Source: Pseudomonadota bacterium (GTDB taxonomy: Bacteria > Pseudomonadota > Gammaproteobacteria > Xanthomonadales > Xanthomonadaceae). Taken from it: a stretch of 64,000 bases of DNA. This document shows positions 29,754 through 39,285 of this stretch, in pieces (position 1 is the stretch's first letter; each line of letters starts with the position of its first letter). The stretch spans positions 541,927-605,926 of the forward strand of contig JAFEBX010000003.1 of assembly GCA_018242425.1 (NCBI GenBank), given 5' to 3'. The notes beneath the pieces were generated by a model. The model was given only the letters and a program-made list of their open reading frames with translations, searched no databases and was not told the origin of the DNA. Position numbers and translations under genes: made by a program.

Positions 29754-29894
29754 ATGGCCACCAAGCGCACTTACCAGCCCAGCAACCTCAAGCGCAAGCG
29801 CGATCACGGTTTCCGTGCCCGCATGAAGACGGCCGATGGCCGCAAGATTCTGGCCCGCCGCCGCGCCAAGGGCCGCAAGCGTCTCTGCGCCTGA
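29754..29894 (+). CDS. rpmH: 50S ribosomal protein L34
   Basis: A 46-residue protein beginning [20 protein letters not shown] and ending GRKRLCA, the canonical L34 pattern. It is too short to be found by a length filter but is unmistakable. It is the first gene right of the origin, directly behind a near-consensus promoter and 25 bases before rnpA. Confidence 0.98.
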   Translation: MATKRTYQPSNLKRKRDHGFRARMKTADGRKILARRRAKGRKRLCA

Positions 29895-29919
29895 TCGGCG
29901 CCTTGACCGGGACGGACTG

Positions 29920-30375
29920 ATGCCGTCCCTTGCGGATACCCGGAAATTCTCCAAATCGGCTCGCGTGCGAACGCGGGCCGATTATTCGTGCGCGTTCGAC
30001 GGTGCCAGGCGCCTGCATGGGCCCTTGCTGCAACTCGCGGTGAAACGCGAAACAGCGGCAGAGATCGGCGCACGGCTTGGCCTCGCGGTCTCGCGCAAGG
30101 TCGATGGCAATGCCGTCGGGCGCAACCGCATCAAGCGCGTCTGGCGCGAAACCTTCCGCGACCAGCGGATGCATCTCCCGGCAGGAACCTATGTCGCGGT
30201 GGCCAAGCCGGCCGCGGCACAGGCGGATAATCCGGCCTTGCGCGCGGCCTTGCTTGAATTGCTGGCGCGCGCCGCCAGATTGCCGGTTCAACCTGCCATC
30301 GGCACAATGCCGCGCGACGCTTCATCTACTTCTTCTTCTCCCGATGCCGGAACCGCGGCATCCCATTCCGACTGA
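29920..30375 (+). CDS. rnpA: Ribonuclease P protein component
   Basis: A 151-residue basic protein that binds RNase P RNA and helps process tRNA 5' ends. The motifs are RVRTRADYSCAFDGARR near the start, and the RNR-type motif GLAVSRKVDGNAVGRNRIKR with the conserved arginines. Start 29920 begins MPSLADTRKFSKSARVR; an earlier in-frame start would overlap rpmH. The C-terminal 30 residues are Ser/Thr-rich and probably disordered. yidC starts 4 bases after its stop. Confidence 0.95.
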   Translation: MPSLADTRKFSKSARVRTRADYSCAFDGARRLHGPLLQLAVKRETAAEIGARLGLAVSRKVDGNAVGRNRIKRVWRETFRDQRMHLPAGTYVAVAKPAAAQADNPALRAALLELLARAARLPVQPAIGTMPRDASSTSSSPDAGTAASHSD

Positions 30376-30379
30376 TCGC

Positions 30380-32083
30380 ATGAACCAGCAGACCCGCCTC
30401 TTCCTTTTGTTCGCCTGGCTGATGGTGGCCGTCCTGTTGTGGATGGAGTGGGGCAAGGAACAAGCCGCCAAGCTGGCGCCACCGCCGGCCACGCCCGCCG
30501 CGCAAGTCGTTCCGCAGGTGGTGCCGGGTGCATTGCCGGCGGCAACGCCTGCGGGCACCGCTGCACCCGCCGCGTCTGCCGCGACGCCGGTGACCGCCCA
30601 GGCCAGCGCTGCCGCCGCGACAGTGCAGGTCGAGACGGATGTCCTGCGCGTGCAACTCGATGGCGGCAGCTTCCGCCAGGTCGATCTGTTGCAGTACCCC
30701 AAGACCATGGGTGGCAGCGATCCGGTGCGCCTGTTCTCGGCCGACAACGCCGACTACTACCAGGCGCAAAGCGGCTGGAGCGGGCAAGGTGGTTCGTCCG
30801 CGCCGAACCACACCGGTTTCGTCGTCGATGGTGGTGCCACGCAGTTCAAGCTGGCTGCCGGTGCAGCGACGCTGGATATTCCGTTCACCTGGACCGGCGC
30901 CAATGGCGTGGTGATCCATCGCGTGGTGCGTTTCACCCGCGGCAGTTACGCGGTGGACGTGCGCGACAGCGTGACCAATGGTGGAACCACGCCGTGGCAG
31001 GGCTTTGTCTATCGCCAGCTGGTGCGGGTGCCGCCGAACTTCCAGACCGGAATGATGCATCCGGAGTCGTACAGCTTCGTCGGTGCGACGTGGTCGGACG
31101 GCAAGCACTACGATCGCCGCGCGTTCAAGGACTACATGGATGGCGGTAGCCTCGACCAGACGGTCAAGGGCGGCTGGCTGGCGATGCCGCAGCACCATTT
31201 CCTGAGCGTGTGGATTCCCGAAGCCGACCAGCAGGCGAAGTTCTCGCTGAGCCAGAACGGTCCCGCCGACAGCATCGCGGCGATGGGCCCGGGCTTCACC
31301 TTGCAGGCCGGCCAGACCGCAACGAGCAATGCGCGCCTGTGGGTCGGACCGAAGGACGTCAAGGCGCTGGAAGCACTGAACGTGCCCGGGCTCGATCGCG
31401 TCATCGACTACAGCCGCTTCAGCATCTTCGCGGTGCTTGGTGGCTGGTTGTTCTGGTTGCTGATGAAGATCCATGCGCTGATCGGCAACTGGGGCTGGTC
31501 GATCATCGGCCTGGTCTTCCTGCTGAAACTCGCGCTGTTCCCGTTGTCGAACGCGCAGTACAAGTCGACCGCGCAGATGCGTCGCGTGCAGCCGCGGATG
31601 AAGGCGCTGCAGGAACGTTACGGCGACGACAAGCAGAAGCTCCAGATGGCGATGATGGAGCTGTACAAGACCGAGAAGATCAATCCGATCGGCGGCTGCC
31701 TGCCGATCATCCCGCAGACGATCATCTTCATGACGCTGTACTGGGTGCTGTCGGAATCGGTGGAGTTGCGCCACGCGCCGTGGATGGGCTGGATCCACGA
31801 CCTCACCGCACGCGATCCGTATTTCATCCTGCCGATCCTCAACGCCGCGATCATGTTCTTCACCCAGCACCTGACGCCGCCGGCGCCGGGCATGGATCCG
31901 ACGCAGCAGAAGATGATGAAGGCGATGCCGGTGATCTTCGGCGTGGTCCTGGCCTTCCTGCCTGCCGGCCTGGTGCTGTACCAGGTGGCGAACGGCGCGC
32001 TCGGCCTGATCCAGCAGACCTACATGCTGCGCAAGTACGCCGACAAGGCATCGCCGGGCACGCACGACGCCAAGAAGAAATGA
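30380..32083 (+). CDS. yidC: Membrane protein insertase YidC
   Basis: A 567-residue YidC1-type insertase that places proteins in the inner membrane and assists SecYEG. The N-terminal helix [20 protein letters not shown] is followed by an Ala/Pro linker, a large periplasmic beta-sandwich domain (about 90-340), and the five-helix core (about 350-545) with [20 protein letters not shown] and [20 protein letters not shown]. Start at 30380 lies 4 bases after rnpA, so the small yidD gene often found between them is absent from this position. Confidence 0.97.
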   Translation: MNQQTRLFLLFAWLMVAVLLWMEWGKEQAAKLAPPPATPAAQVVPQVVPGALPAATPAGTAAPAASAATPVTAQASAAAATVQVETDVLRVQLDGGSFRQVDLLQYPKTMGGSDPVRLFSADNADYYQAQSGWSGQGGSSAPNHTGFVVDGGATQFKLAAGAATLDIPFTWTGANGVVIHRVVRFTRGSYAVDVRDSVTNGGTTPWQGFVYRQLVRVPPNFQTGMMHPESYSFVGATWSDGKHYDRRAFKDYMDGGSLDQTVKGGWLAMPQHHFLSVWIPEADQQAKFSLSQNGPADSIAAMGPGFTLQAGQTATSNARLWVGPKDVKALEALNVPGLDRVIDYSRFSIFAVLGGWLFWLLMKIHALIGNWGWSIIGLVFLLKLALFPLSNAQYKSTAQMRRVQPRMKALQERYGDDKQKLQMAMMELYKTEKINPIGGCLPIIPQTIIFMTLYWVLSESVELRHAPWMGWIHDLTARDPYFILPILNAAIMFFTQHLTPPAPGMDPTQQKMMKAMPVIFGVVLAFLPAGLVLYQVANGALGLIQQTYMLRKYADKASPGTHDAKKK

Positions 32084-32138
32084 TCGAACCCGGGTGAGCG
32101 CGGACCAGCGCCATCACCCGGGCGTTGATCGGATTCGA

Positions 32139-33470
32139 ATGAGTTCGTCCAGCCACACCATCGTCGCGATCGCCAGCGCCCCCGGACAGGGCGGCGTCGG
32201 CATCGTGCGGTTGTCGGGATCGCGCGCGCACGACATCGCCGCGCGCCTGTGCGGGAAAACGCTGGCGCCGCGCCAGGCGATCCGCGTGCAGGTGCGCGCC
32301 GCCGATGACGGCGACCTCATCGACGATGGCATCGCGCTGCGTTTCGTCGCGCCGGCGAGTTTCACCGGCGAGGACGTGGTGGAACTGCAGTTGCACGGCA
32401 GCCCGGTACTGCTGGAGCAGGTGTTGCAGGCGGCGGTGCAGCTGGGCGCGCAACGCGCGCGACCGGGCGAGTTCAGCGAGCGCGCCTTCCACAACGGCAA
32501 GCTCGACCTGGCGCAGGCGGAAGCGATCGCCGACCTGATCGCCGCGCGCGACATCCAGGCCGCGCGCGCCGCGCGCCGTTCACTCGATGGCGCGTTCTCG
32601 ACGCGCGTCGATGCGCTGGCGGCGCGACTGCTGCATTTGCGCGTGCACATGGAAGCCGCGATCGATTTCGCCGACGAGCCGATCGAAACGCTGGGCGGCG
32701 ATGCGTTGCGCGATGGCATCGACGCCGCGATGCGCGAGCTTGATGGCCTGCTGGCCGCCGCGGAGCAGGGACGACGATTGCGCGATGGCTTGCACGCGGT
32801 GCTGGTCGGCCTGCCCAACGCCGGCAAGAGTTCGTTGCTCAACGCATTGGCCGGCAGCGATCGCGCCATCGTCACCGATGTCCCCGGCACCACGCGCGAC
32901 CTGCTGCACGAAACCATCCGCGTCGATGGCGTCGAACTGACGCTGGTCGATACCGCCGGGCAACGCGACGATGGCGATGCGATCGAGCGCGAGGGGATGC
33001 GTCGTGCACGCGCCGAACTCGAACGCGCCGATCTGGCGATCGCGGTGGTCGACGGTCGCGAAGCCGGCGAACAGCGCGAACGGTTGCAGCCGCTGCTGGC
33101 CGGCGTCCCGCAGGTGTTGTGGCTCCACAACAAGAGCGACCTGTTCGACGCGGCGACCGCGCCTGCCGATGCCATCGCGGTGTCGGCGCGGAGCGGGGAA
33201 GGACTGGATGCGTTGCGGGCGCGACTCGTTCAGCTAGCCGGACGCCAGCATGGCGAGGGCGCATTCAGCGCGCGCGCGCGCCATGTCGAGGCCCTGCAGC
33301 GGGCGCGCGAACACCTGTCGGCGGCGGGTTCTGCATTCGACCACGACCAGCTGGAACTGGCAGCCGAAGACCTTCGCCTGGGCCACGACGCCCTCGGCGA
33401 GATCACCGGTCGCCTGCTTGCCGACGATCTCCTCGGGCACATTTTCACGAGCTTTTGCATCGGCAAATAG
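32139..33470 (+). CDS. mnmE: tRNA modification GTPase MnmE
   Basis: A 443-residue MnmE (TrmE), which with MnmG installs the cmnm5 group at U34 of tRNAs. The N-terminal folate-binding domain begins [20 protein letters not shown]; the G domain shows G1 [15 protein letters not shown]2/G3 DVPGTTRD and DTAGQRDDG, and G4 LHNKSDL; the protein ends with the invariant CIGK, whose Cys is essential. The start at 32139 was chosen over a longer frame because it aligns with the family N-terminus. Confidence 0.97.
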   Translation: MSSSSHTIVAIASAPGQGGVGIVRLSGSRAHDIAARLCGKTLAPRQAIRVQVRAADDGDLIDDGIALRFVAPASFTGEDVVELQLHGSPVLLEQVLQAAVQLGAQRARPGEFSERAFHNGKLDLAQAEAIADLIAARDIQAARAARRSLDGAFSTRVDALAARLLHLRVHMEAAIDFADEPIETLGGDALRDGIDAAMRELDGLLAAAEQGRRLRDGLHAVLVGLPNAGKSSLLNALAGSDRAIVTDVPGTTRDLLHETIRVDGVELTLVDTAGQRDDGDAIEREGMRRARAELERADLAIAVVDGREAGEQRERLQPLLAGVPQVLWLHNKSDLFDAATAPADAIAVSARSGEGLDALRARLVQLAGRQHGEGAFSARARHVEALQRAREHLSAAGSAFDHDQLELAAEDLRLGHDALGEITGRLLADDLLGHIFTSFCIGK

Positions 33471-33512
33471 GTCCGGGCTGTGACGTGCCCGACATATCCG
33501 GACATCGGGGTG

Positions 33513-33542
33513 TTGACAAGGCCCCTGCACGCCGCTTGTATT
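33513..33542 (+). promoter_or_regulatory. Predicted promoter of the TonB-like lipoprotein gene
   Basis: A perfect TTGACA (33513-33518) followed after 18 bases by TGTATT (33537-33542), four of six -10 matches. The gene's ATG is at 33576. Confidence 0.6.
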
Positions 33543-33575
33543 CGTTCGGTTACGCATCTGTCCGGGGAAATCCAC

Positions 33576-34664
33576 ATGCAATCGACCGTCGCCGCAAGGC
33601 CCGCGCCCACCCTGTTGTCCCGCTCCCTGCTCGCCGGTGGCGTCGCCCTCGCGTTCGCGCTGGGCATGACCGCCTGCAAGAAGGACGAGACCGCCACGCC
33701 AGCCGCCGGAACTCCGGCTGCAGCACCGGCCGCCGCACCCGCCCAGGCGGTGTCCTCGGCAGTCGCCGCGATGGGTGCCGACCAGCTGCGCGATGCCGCC
33801 GCCAAGGCCCTGAGCGAACAGCGCCTGTACGCGCCCGCCGGCAACAACGCGATGGAGTACTACCTCGCGCTGCGCGACAAGTCGGCGAATGATCCCTCGG
33901 TCGCCAGCGCGCTAACCGACCTCCAGCCGTACGCGACCATCGCGACCGAGCAGGCCATCGCCCGCAAGGACTTCAGCGAAGCCGACCGTCTCTATGCCTT
34001 GCTGGAGAAAGCCGATTCCGCCGCGCCGGCATTGCCGCGCCTGAAGAACGCGATCGCCGACGGCGCGAAGGCCGCGGCGGCAACGGCGGCTTCCGGCACC
34101 ACGCCGGTGCTGACGCCGCAGGAACAGGCCAAGCAGGCCGAGCTCGAGAAGAAGCGCCTGGAAGACCAGAAGAAGCTGCAGGAACAGGCGGCTAAGGAAC
34201 TGGCGGCAAAGCAGGCACAGGACAAGGTCACGCAAGCGGCCCAGAAGCAGCAGCAGGACGCCACGGCGAAGGCCGAAGCCGATCGCAAGGCGGAAGCCGA
34301 CCGCAAGGCCGAGGCTGATCGCAAGGCGGAGGCCGATCGCAAGGCCGCAGCGGACCGCGCCGCCGAACAGCAGCAGCGTGCAGCCGCCGCGCCGGCGCGC
34401 AGTGCCAGCAGCGAATTGCGTGCGATCAGCACGCCGAGCCCGCGTTTCCCGGTCGAAGCACTGCGCAGCGGCCAGAGCGGCAGCGTGACCGTGGAGTTCA
34501 CGGTGTCGTCGGACGGTTCGGTCAGCGCAGCGCGCGTGGTCGATGCCAATCCGCCGCGCGTGTTCGATCGCGAAGCGTTGAATGCCGTGCGCAAGTGGCG
34601 TTTCGAACCGGTTGGTTCGCCGGTGACCACCCGCCGCACGATGCAGTTCAAGCCGAGCGAATGA
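33576..34664 (+). CDS. Lipoprotein with TonB-type C-terminal domain and KAEADR repeats
   Basis: A 362-residue protein that starts with a lipobox signal (FALGMTACKK, acylated Cys34), has a helical Ala-rich region, then a long charged coiled-coil stretch (about 190-270) with five tandem KAEADR-like hexapeptides, and ends in a TonB C-terminal domain (SPRFPVEALRSGQSGSVTVE through NAVRKWRFEPVG). Classical TonB is held by an inner-membrane helix; attachment by a lipid anchor is unusual and suggests either an inner-membrane lipoprotein (Lys at +2 and +3) or a TolA-like role. A strong -35 element lies upstream and a bidirectional terminator downstream. Confidence 0.82.
   Translation: MQSTVAARPAPTLLSRSLLAGGVALAFALGMTACKKDETATPAAGTPAAAPAAAPAQAVSSAVAAMGADQLRDAAAKALSEQRLYAPAGNNAMEYYLALRDKSANDPSVASALTDLQPYATIATEQAIARKDFSEADRLYALLEKADSAAPALPRLKNAIADGAKAAAATAASGTTPVLTPQEQAKQAELEKKRLEDQKKLQEQAAKELAAKQAQDKVTQAAQKQQQDATAKAEADRKAEADRKAEADRKAEADRKAAADRAAEQQQRAAAAPARSASSELRAISTPSPRFPVEALRSGQSGSVTVEFTVSSDGSVSAARVVDANPPRVFDREALNAVRKWRFEPVGSPVTTRRTMQFKPSE
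34269..34358 (+). repeat. Five 18-bp tandem repeats encoding KAEADR
   Basis: Units begin at 34269, 34287, 34305, 34323 and 34341 and follow the pattern AAGGCSGAAGCCGATCGC with synonymous variation, encoding KAEADR four times and KAAADR once. Third-position changes show selection on the peptide and not recent slippage. Confidence 0.85.
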
Positions 34665-34681
34665 TCCATTCATCGCGCAAG

Positions 34682-34709
34682 AAAAAGCCCGGCGCAAGCC
34701 GGGCTTTTT
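34682..34709. terminator. Bidirectional terminator between convergent transcripts
   Basis: Stem AAAAAGCCCGGC (34682-34693) with GCCGGGCTTTTT (34698-34709) around GCAA. The A and T runs let it work in both directions, ending the plus-strand lipoprotein gene and the minus-strand ABC operon. Confidence 0.92.
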
Positions 34710-34731
34710 TGTTGCCCGCCACTCGAGGAGG

Positions 34732-35894
34732 TCAGGAGGCGACGGCGAGTTTCTCCTGGCCGTAGCGGCGCACGGCCAACCACCACAGCAGCGCGGTGAC
34801 GCCGATCGCGGAGGCGAAATACACCAGCCATTCCAGCGGCTGGATGGTTTCGCTGCGCAGTACCTTGAGGATGATCTGGTTCTGCGCGAGGAACGGGATC
34901 GCGAATTGCCACAGGGCGTTCTTCACCGGGTTCACCATCAGGAAGATGGTCGGGACCATCGGCAGCAGCATCAGGATCGACATGAAGCTCTGCGCCTCTT
35001 TCACCGATTTCGCGCCCGAGGCGATCAGGGTCAGCAGGCTGCAGCCGAGCGCGACCAGTGGCAACAGGATCAGCAACATCTTCAGCACCGCGAATGCGCT
35101 GATGTCCATCGCCTTGCCGATGCCGGGCGTGAGTTGCGCGCCGAGCTTGAACGACAGGCAGGTGAGGGTGACCGAGACGATGCCGATCAGTACCGCCGCG
35201 ATCACCTTGCCGCTGACCATGGTGCCGCGCGCGACCGGGTTGGTGAGCAGCGGTTCCAGCGACTGGCGTTCGCGCTCGCCGGCGGTCATGTCGATCACCA
35301 ATGCCGCGCCGCCGAGGAAGCCGCCGAGGATCAGCAGGTAGGGCAGGAACGACATCACCCGGCCGCGGCGCGCTTCCGGCGTCGACAGGTCCTTGTTCGC
35401 AACCATCACCGGTGCCGCGACCTGCGGATTGATGCCACGGGCGAGCAGGCGCAACGCTCCCATCTGCTGGGTGTAGATGTTGAGGAGCGTGGTCACGCGT
35501 TCGGTCGGGATGCGCGCGTCCTGGCGGGTGGAATCGTTGACCACTTCGATGAGCGCGGGTTCGCCCTTGCGCCACTGTTCCTCGAACTTGTCGCCGATGC
35601 GGATGTAGACGTCCTCGCGCTGGCTGCGGATGGCGGCGTCGGGGTCGGCGACGTTCTTGGCGGTAACGCCGCGCCCCGCCAGCCATTTGACCAGGTTGGG
35701 CGCGTGCTGCGCACCGACGATGGCGACTTCCAGCGGCTTGTCGTTAAGTTCCTTCATCTTGTGCTGCATGAAGGTGCCGAGGCCGAAGATCAGCAACAGC
35801 ATCAGCACCGGCGTCATCAGCAACGTCAGCAGCATGGTCTTGCGGTCACGGGAGAAATCGAGCAGTTCCTTGCCGATGATGGCTTTCAGGGCAT

Positions 35895-35898
<4 letters not shown>
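34732..35898 (-). CDS. NatB-type ABC transporter permease
   Basis: A 388-residue ABC-2 permease with a first membrane helix at about residues 23-45, a large extracytoplasmic loop (45-175) and five more helices, with the ABC-2 landmark AGERERQSLEPLLTNPVARG. It resembles NatB, the permease of a sodium exporter in Bacillus, although the substrate of such proteobacterial members is not established. It is the last gene of a six-gene operon: its ATG overlaps the stop of the ATPase gene (ATGA). Confidence 0.85.
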
Positions 35899-36646
<748 letters not shown>

Positions 36647-36650
<4 letters not shown>

Positions 36651-38185
36651 GGGGTCCATCCGTTGTAGTCGATGAAGGAAGGCGTCGGGCTGAGCGCGTC
36701 GAGGCACTTGGCGTCGAGCGATTTGGCGTCGGCGGTTTCGATGAACTTGGCGAACAGGCGCGGCATGCAGCCGGCGGTGATCACGTTGTGGCCCTGGCCG
36801 TTGAGCACCAGCAGGCGGCCATTGGGCAACGACTTCGCCACTTCCTCGCCGTAGCGCGGCGGCGTGACCGGATCGAACTGGCCTTCCAGCACCAGCGCCG
36901 GCACCGGTGTCGTCAATGCGTTGTGGAAATCGGCGGGCACCTTGCCCTTCGGCCATTGCGTGCAGGCCTGCGTCATGAAGCGGGCCATGTCGTTGCCGAG
37001 CACCGTGCCACTGTCGTCCTGCACGGTTGCGGGAGCCTGCCCGGCGTCCTCGCTGCACACCACCGACAGCTGCATGCCCATCGCCATCTGGTCCTTCATC
37101 TGCGTGTGCAGCATCGAGGTCAGTGCCTTGAGTCCGGCGTAGCGGCCCTGCGCGGCTTCGTGGATCTGCAGCGGCAGGATCGAGGCGATCGCCGGCATGT
37201 AGGCGAACATGCGCACCAAGCCGGCCACCTCATCGGCGTTCAGGGCTTCGGTCTTCTGCTCGCCGCTCAATGGATCGCGATAGCTGACTTGCGGCGGCGC
37301 CTTGCGCAGTGTTTCCAGCAGGGTACCGAGTTCGGCACGCGGATCGCCGAACCTGGCCTTGCACTGCGGGTCTTTCGTGCAGACGCCGAATTGCAGCGCG
37401 AGGGCGTCGTCGAGATTGCGCGCGAAGATGTTGGAGAGATGCAGGGAGTTGGGCACGACCGAATCGAGCACGATGCTGCGGGTCTGTTGCGGATGACGCA
37501 TCGCGTACTGCTGCGCCACGCGCGTGCCGTAGCTCACGCCGTACAGGTTGATCTGCCTGGCGCCGATGGCGCCGCGCACGGCGTCGAGATCGGCGACCGC
37601 CTCGGTGGTGCCGTACTGGCGCAGGTCGGCGTGTTTCGACAAGGCATCGACGCAGACCACGGTATGGCGCAACATCGCGGCGGCGTCCGGCGCGGTCGTG
37701 CTTTCATCCCCGGCATCGCAGGCGAGCTTGTTGGAACCTCCGGTGCCGCGCTGGTCGACCAGGATCACGTCGCGCTGGTTGAGCACGCCCTGGAACACCG
37801 GCGCGAGCGTGGAATAACTGTCGACCGCCGACTGGCCGGGGCCACCGGCGATCAGGAAGACGGGATCGTCGTGCTGGTCGGCGTCTTCATCGACCGGTAC
37901 CCAGGCGATGCGCAGGTCGATCTTGCGACCGTTGGGCTCGGAACGGTTTTCCGGCACCGACAGCGTCGTGCATTGCGCGGGCAGGCCTTCGCGCCCCGCC
38001 GCGCCCGGCAAGGTGCAGGGCTTGAAGCTCAGCTGGCCGAGCTTGCGCAACTGCGCCGGTTCGACGTGCGTGGGCGCGTTGTTGGCCGCCGCTTGCGTCG
38101 ACGCTTGATGCTTGCGCCATGACTGGTAGCCGAATAGTGCTACGGCTGCCAGCACCGCAAGAATGATGCGGAACTTTCTTGGCAT
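36647..38185 (-). CDS. Membrane-anchored S33-family (tripeptidyl aminopeptidase-like) hydrolase
   Basis: A 512-residue alpha/beta hydrolase with an N-terminal membrane anchor or uncleaved signal (about residues 5-22). The oxyanion segment is FLIAGGPGQSAVDSYSTL, the nucleophile elbow is LYGVSYGTRVAQ (Ser218), the acid lies in LEGQFDPVTPP and the histidine in NGQGHNVI. The C-terminal part looks like the TAP-like domain of secreted tripeptidyl aminopeptidases. Its ribosome site GAGGAGGGGAC is strong, 9 bases after the XRE gene. In context it may trim a peptide that the adjacent ABC exporter or membrane proteins handle. Confidence 0.85.
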
Positions 38186-38194
38186 GTCCCCTCC

Positions 38195-38392
38195 TCAAGG
38201 TTCGTGGTAGATGAAAACGGATTCGATCGGTTCGTCGAACAATTTCGCGATGCGGAACGCCAGCGGCAGCGACGGGTCGTACTTGCCGGTTTCCAGCGCG
38301 TTGATGGTCTGGCGCGAGACTTCAAGTCGTTCGGCGAGGGCGGCCTGCGACCAGCCCATCTGTTCACGCAATTCGCGCAGGCGGTTGTCCAT
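38195..38392 (-). CDS. Small XRE-family transcriptional regulator
   Basis: A 65-residue single-domain helix-turn-helix protein, MDNRLRELREQMGWSQAALA then ERLEVSRQTINALETGKYDP, of the SinR/HipB-like fold. It overlaps the preceding membrane-protein gene as TGATG. Regulators of this size beside membrane proteins and ABC transporters usually control their own operon; a palindromic operator candidate lies at 39172-39189 upstream of the operon's first gene. Confidence 0.9.
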   Translation of the reverse strand: MDNRLRELREQMGWSQAALAERLEVSRQTINALETGKYDPSLPLAFRIAKLFDEPIESVFIYHEP

Positions 38393-38991
38393 CAGCGGTA
38401 GCGCCGGGTCGCGAGGAACTTGCCGATGGCGTAGCTGAAGCACATCAGCGGGAAGACCCAGATCATGGCGACGCCGGACGAGACGTCGATGACCTTGCCG
38501 AGCTGCAGGAAGCCGCCGGCGAGGTAGACCTGCGAGACGACCAGGGCGGCGACGCCGACAGCTTCCATCTCGATGCGACGCTGCATCTCGTCGACCGTGC
38601 GCAGGTAGCGCAGGAAGGCGAACATGACGAAGGAGATCGGCAACGCCGGCGCGATGGCGATCAGTGCGCGCAACGGCATCGCCATCTGGTAGTGCTTGAG
38701 CAGCCAGGTCGATGCGAACACGATCGCCGTGTACAGGATCATCGCCGGCCACATGCGGCGGCGGTAATCGCGACTGGCACGGCTGGAATATTCTTCCTCG
38801 CAATGATCGCGCCACCAGCGCGGCAGCAAGTGCAAGGCGACCACGAGGACGAGGAGGCCTGCACCCATTCCGGTGAGAAGGCCGACGCGGGTGTCCGACC
38901 AGCCGGCATGGTTGCCGTACAGCGCCAGCGCGAACGTCACCACGATGCCGCCGTACGCCAGCCATCGGCGGTTCTGGTAGCTCATGGACAT
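38392..38991 (-). CDS. Polytopic membrane protein in the XRE operon
   Basis: A 199-residue membrane protein with about six hydrophobic segments (WLAYGGIVVTFALALYG, VGLLTGMGAGLLVLVVAL, AMILYTAIVFASTWLL, ALIAIAPALPISFVMFAF, VAALVVSQVYLAGGFL, VAMIWVFPLMCFSYAIG). Between the fourth and fifth lies RYLRTVDEMQRRIEMEA, a conserved-looking amphipathic stretch. It overlaps the XRE gene and the 57-residue gene upstream by TGATG each. It is plausibly the sensor that controls the regulator. Family not recognised. Confidence 0.82.
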   Translation of the reverse strand: MSMSYQNRRWLAYGGIVVTFALALYGNHAGWSDTRVGLLTGMGAGLLVLVVALHLLPRWWRDHCEEEYSSRASRDYRRRMWPAMILYTAIVFASTWLLKHYQMAMPLRALIAIAPALPISFVMFAFLRYLRTVDEMQRRIEMEAVGVAALVVSQVYLAGGFLQLGKVIDVSSGVAMIWVFPLMCFSYAIGKFLATRRYR

Positions 38992-39164
38992 CACCGCGAC
39001 TTCCTCCGCGCGCCGGCCATCAGGGCGAAGCCGAGGGCGATGAAGGCCGGGCCGGGCGCCCACAGGCCGGCATTGTGCGTGGCCAGTCCGGTGGCGAAGA
39101 AAACCACCCCGACGACCAGGAACACGAGGCCGGAGTTGCGGGTGGAACGGGTCTTGTCGTTCAT
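38991..39164 (-). CDS. 57-residue membrane protein, first gene of the XRE/ABC operon
   Basis: The frame starts MNDKTRSTRNSGLVFLVVGV and ends GARRKSR: two hydrophobic segments (about 12-28 and 37-51) between basic ends. It is below common length cut-offs but is well supported: correct start spacing behind a predicted promoter, and a TGATG overlap that couples it to the next gene. Unknown function, possibly a partner of the 199-residue membrane protein. Confidence 0.72.
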   Translation of the reverse strand: MNDKTRSTRNSGLVFLVVGVVFFATGLATHNAGLWAPGPAFIALGFALMAGARRKSR

Positions 39165-39171
39165 GGCGGTG

Positions 39172-39189
39172 TGTCAAGTGACCTTGACA
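39172..39189. promoter_or_regulatory. Palindromic operator candidate of the XRE/ABC operon
   Basis: TGTCAAG (39172-39178), spacer TGAC, CTTGACA (39183-39189) is a perfect 7+7 inverted repeat 7 bases before the first start codon. A further copy of TGTCAAG lies at 39216-39222, inside the -35 element. This fits binding by the homodimeric XRE protein of the operon. Confidence 0.65.
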
Positions 39190-39191
39190 AC

Positions 39192-39221
39192 ACACTAAGC
39201 CCGGCAAATCCGGGTTGTCAA
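39192..39221 (-). promoter_or_regulatory. Predicted promoter of the XRE/ABC operon
   Basis: On the minus strand TTGACA (39221-39216), 18 bases, TAGTGT (39197-39192). The -10 is weak, as expected of a regulated promoter. The operator candidate overlaps the likely transcription start. Confidence 0.5.
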
Positions 39222-39285
39222 GCACCCTTTACAGCCGGCGCTTCCGGGTCGAGGACGGGAAGGGCGCTGGAGTACCATTCGAGCC

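Noticed and set aside
34269..34358. Regular 18-bp repeats considered as a CRISPR or satellite
   Set aside because: They are in frame, encode KAEADR in a coiled coil, have no spacers, and vary at synonymous sites.
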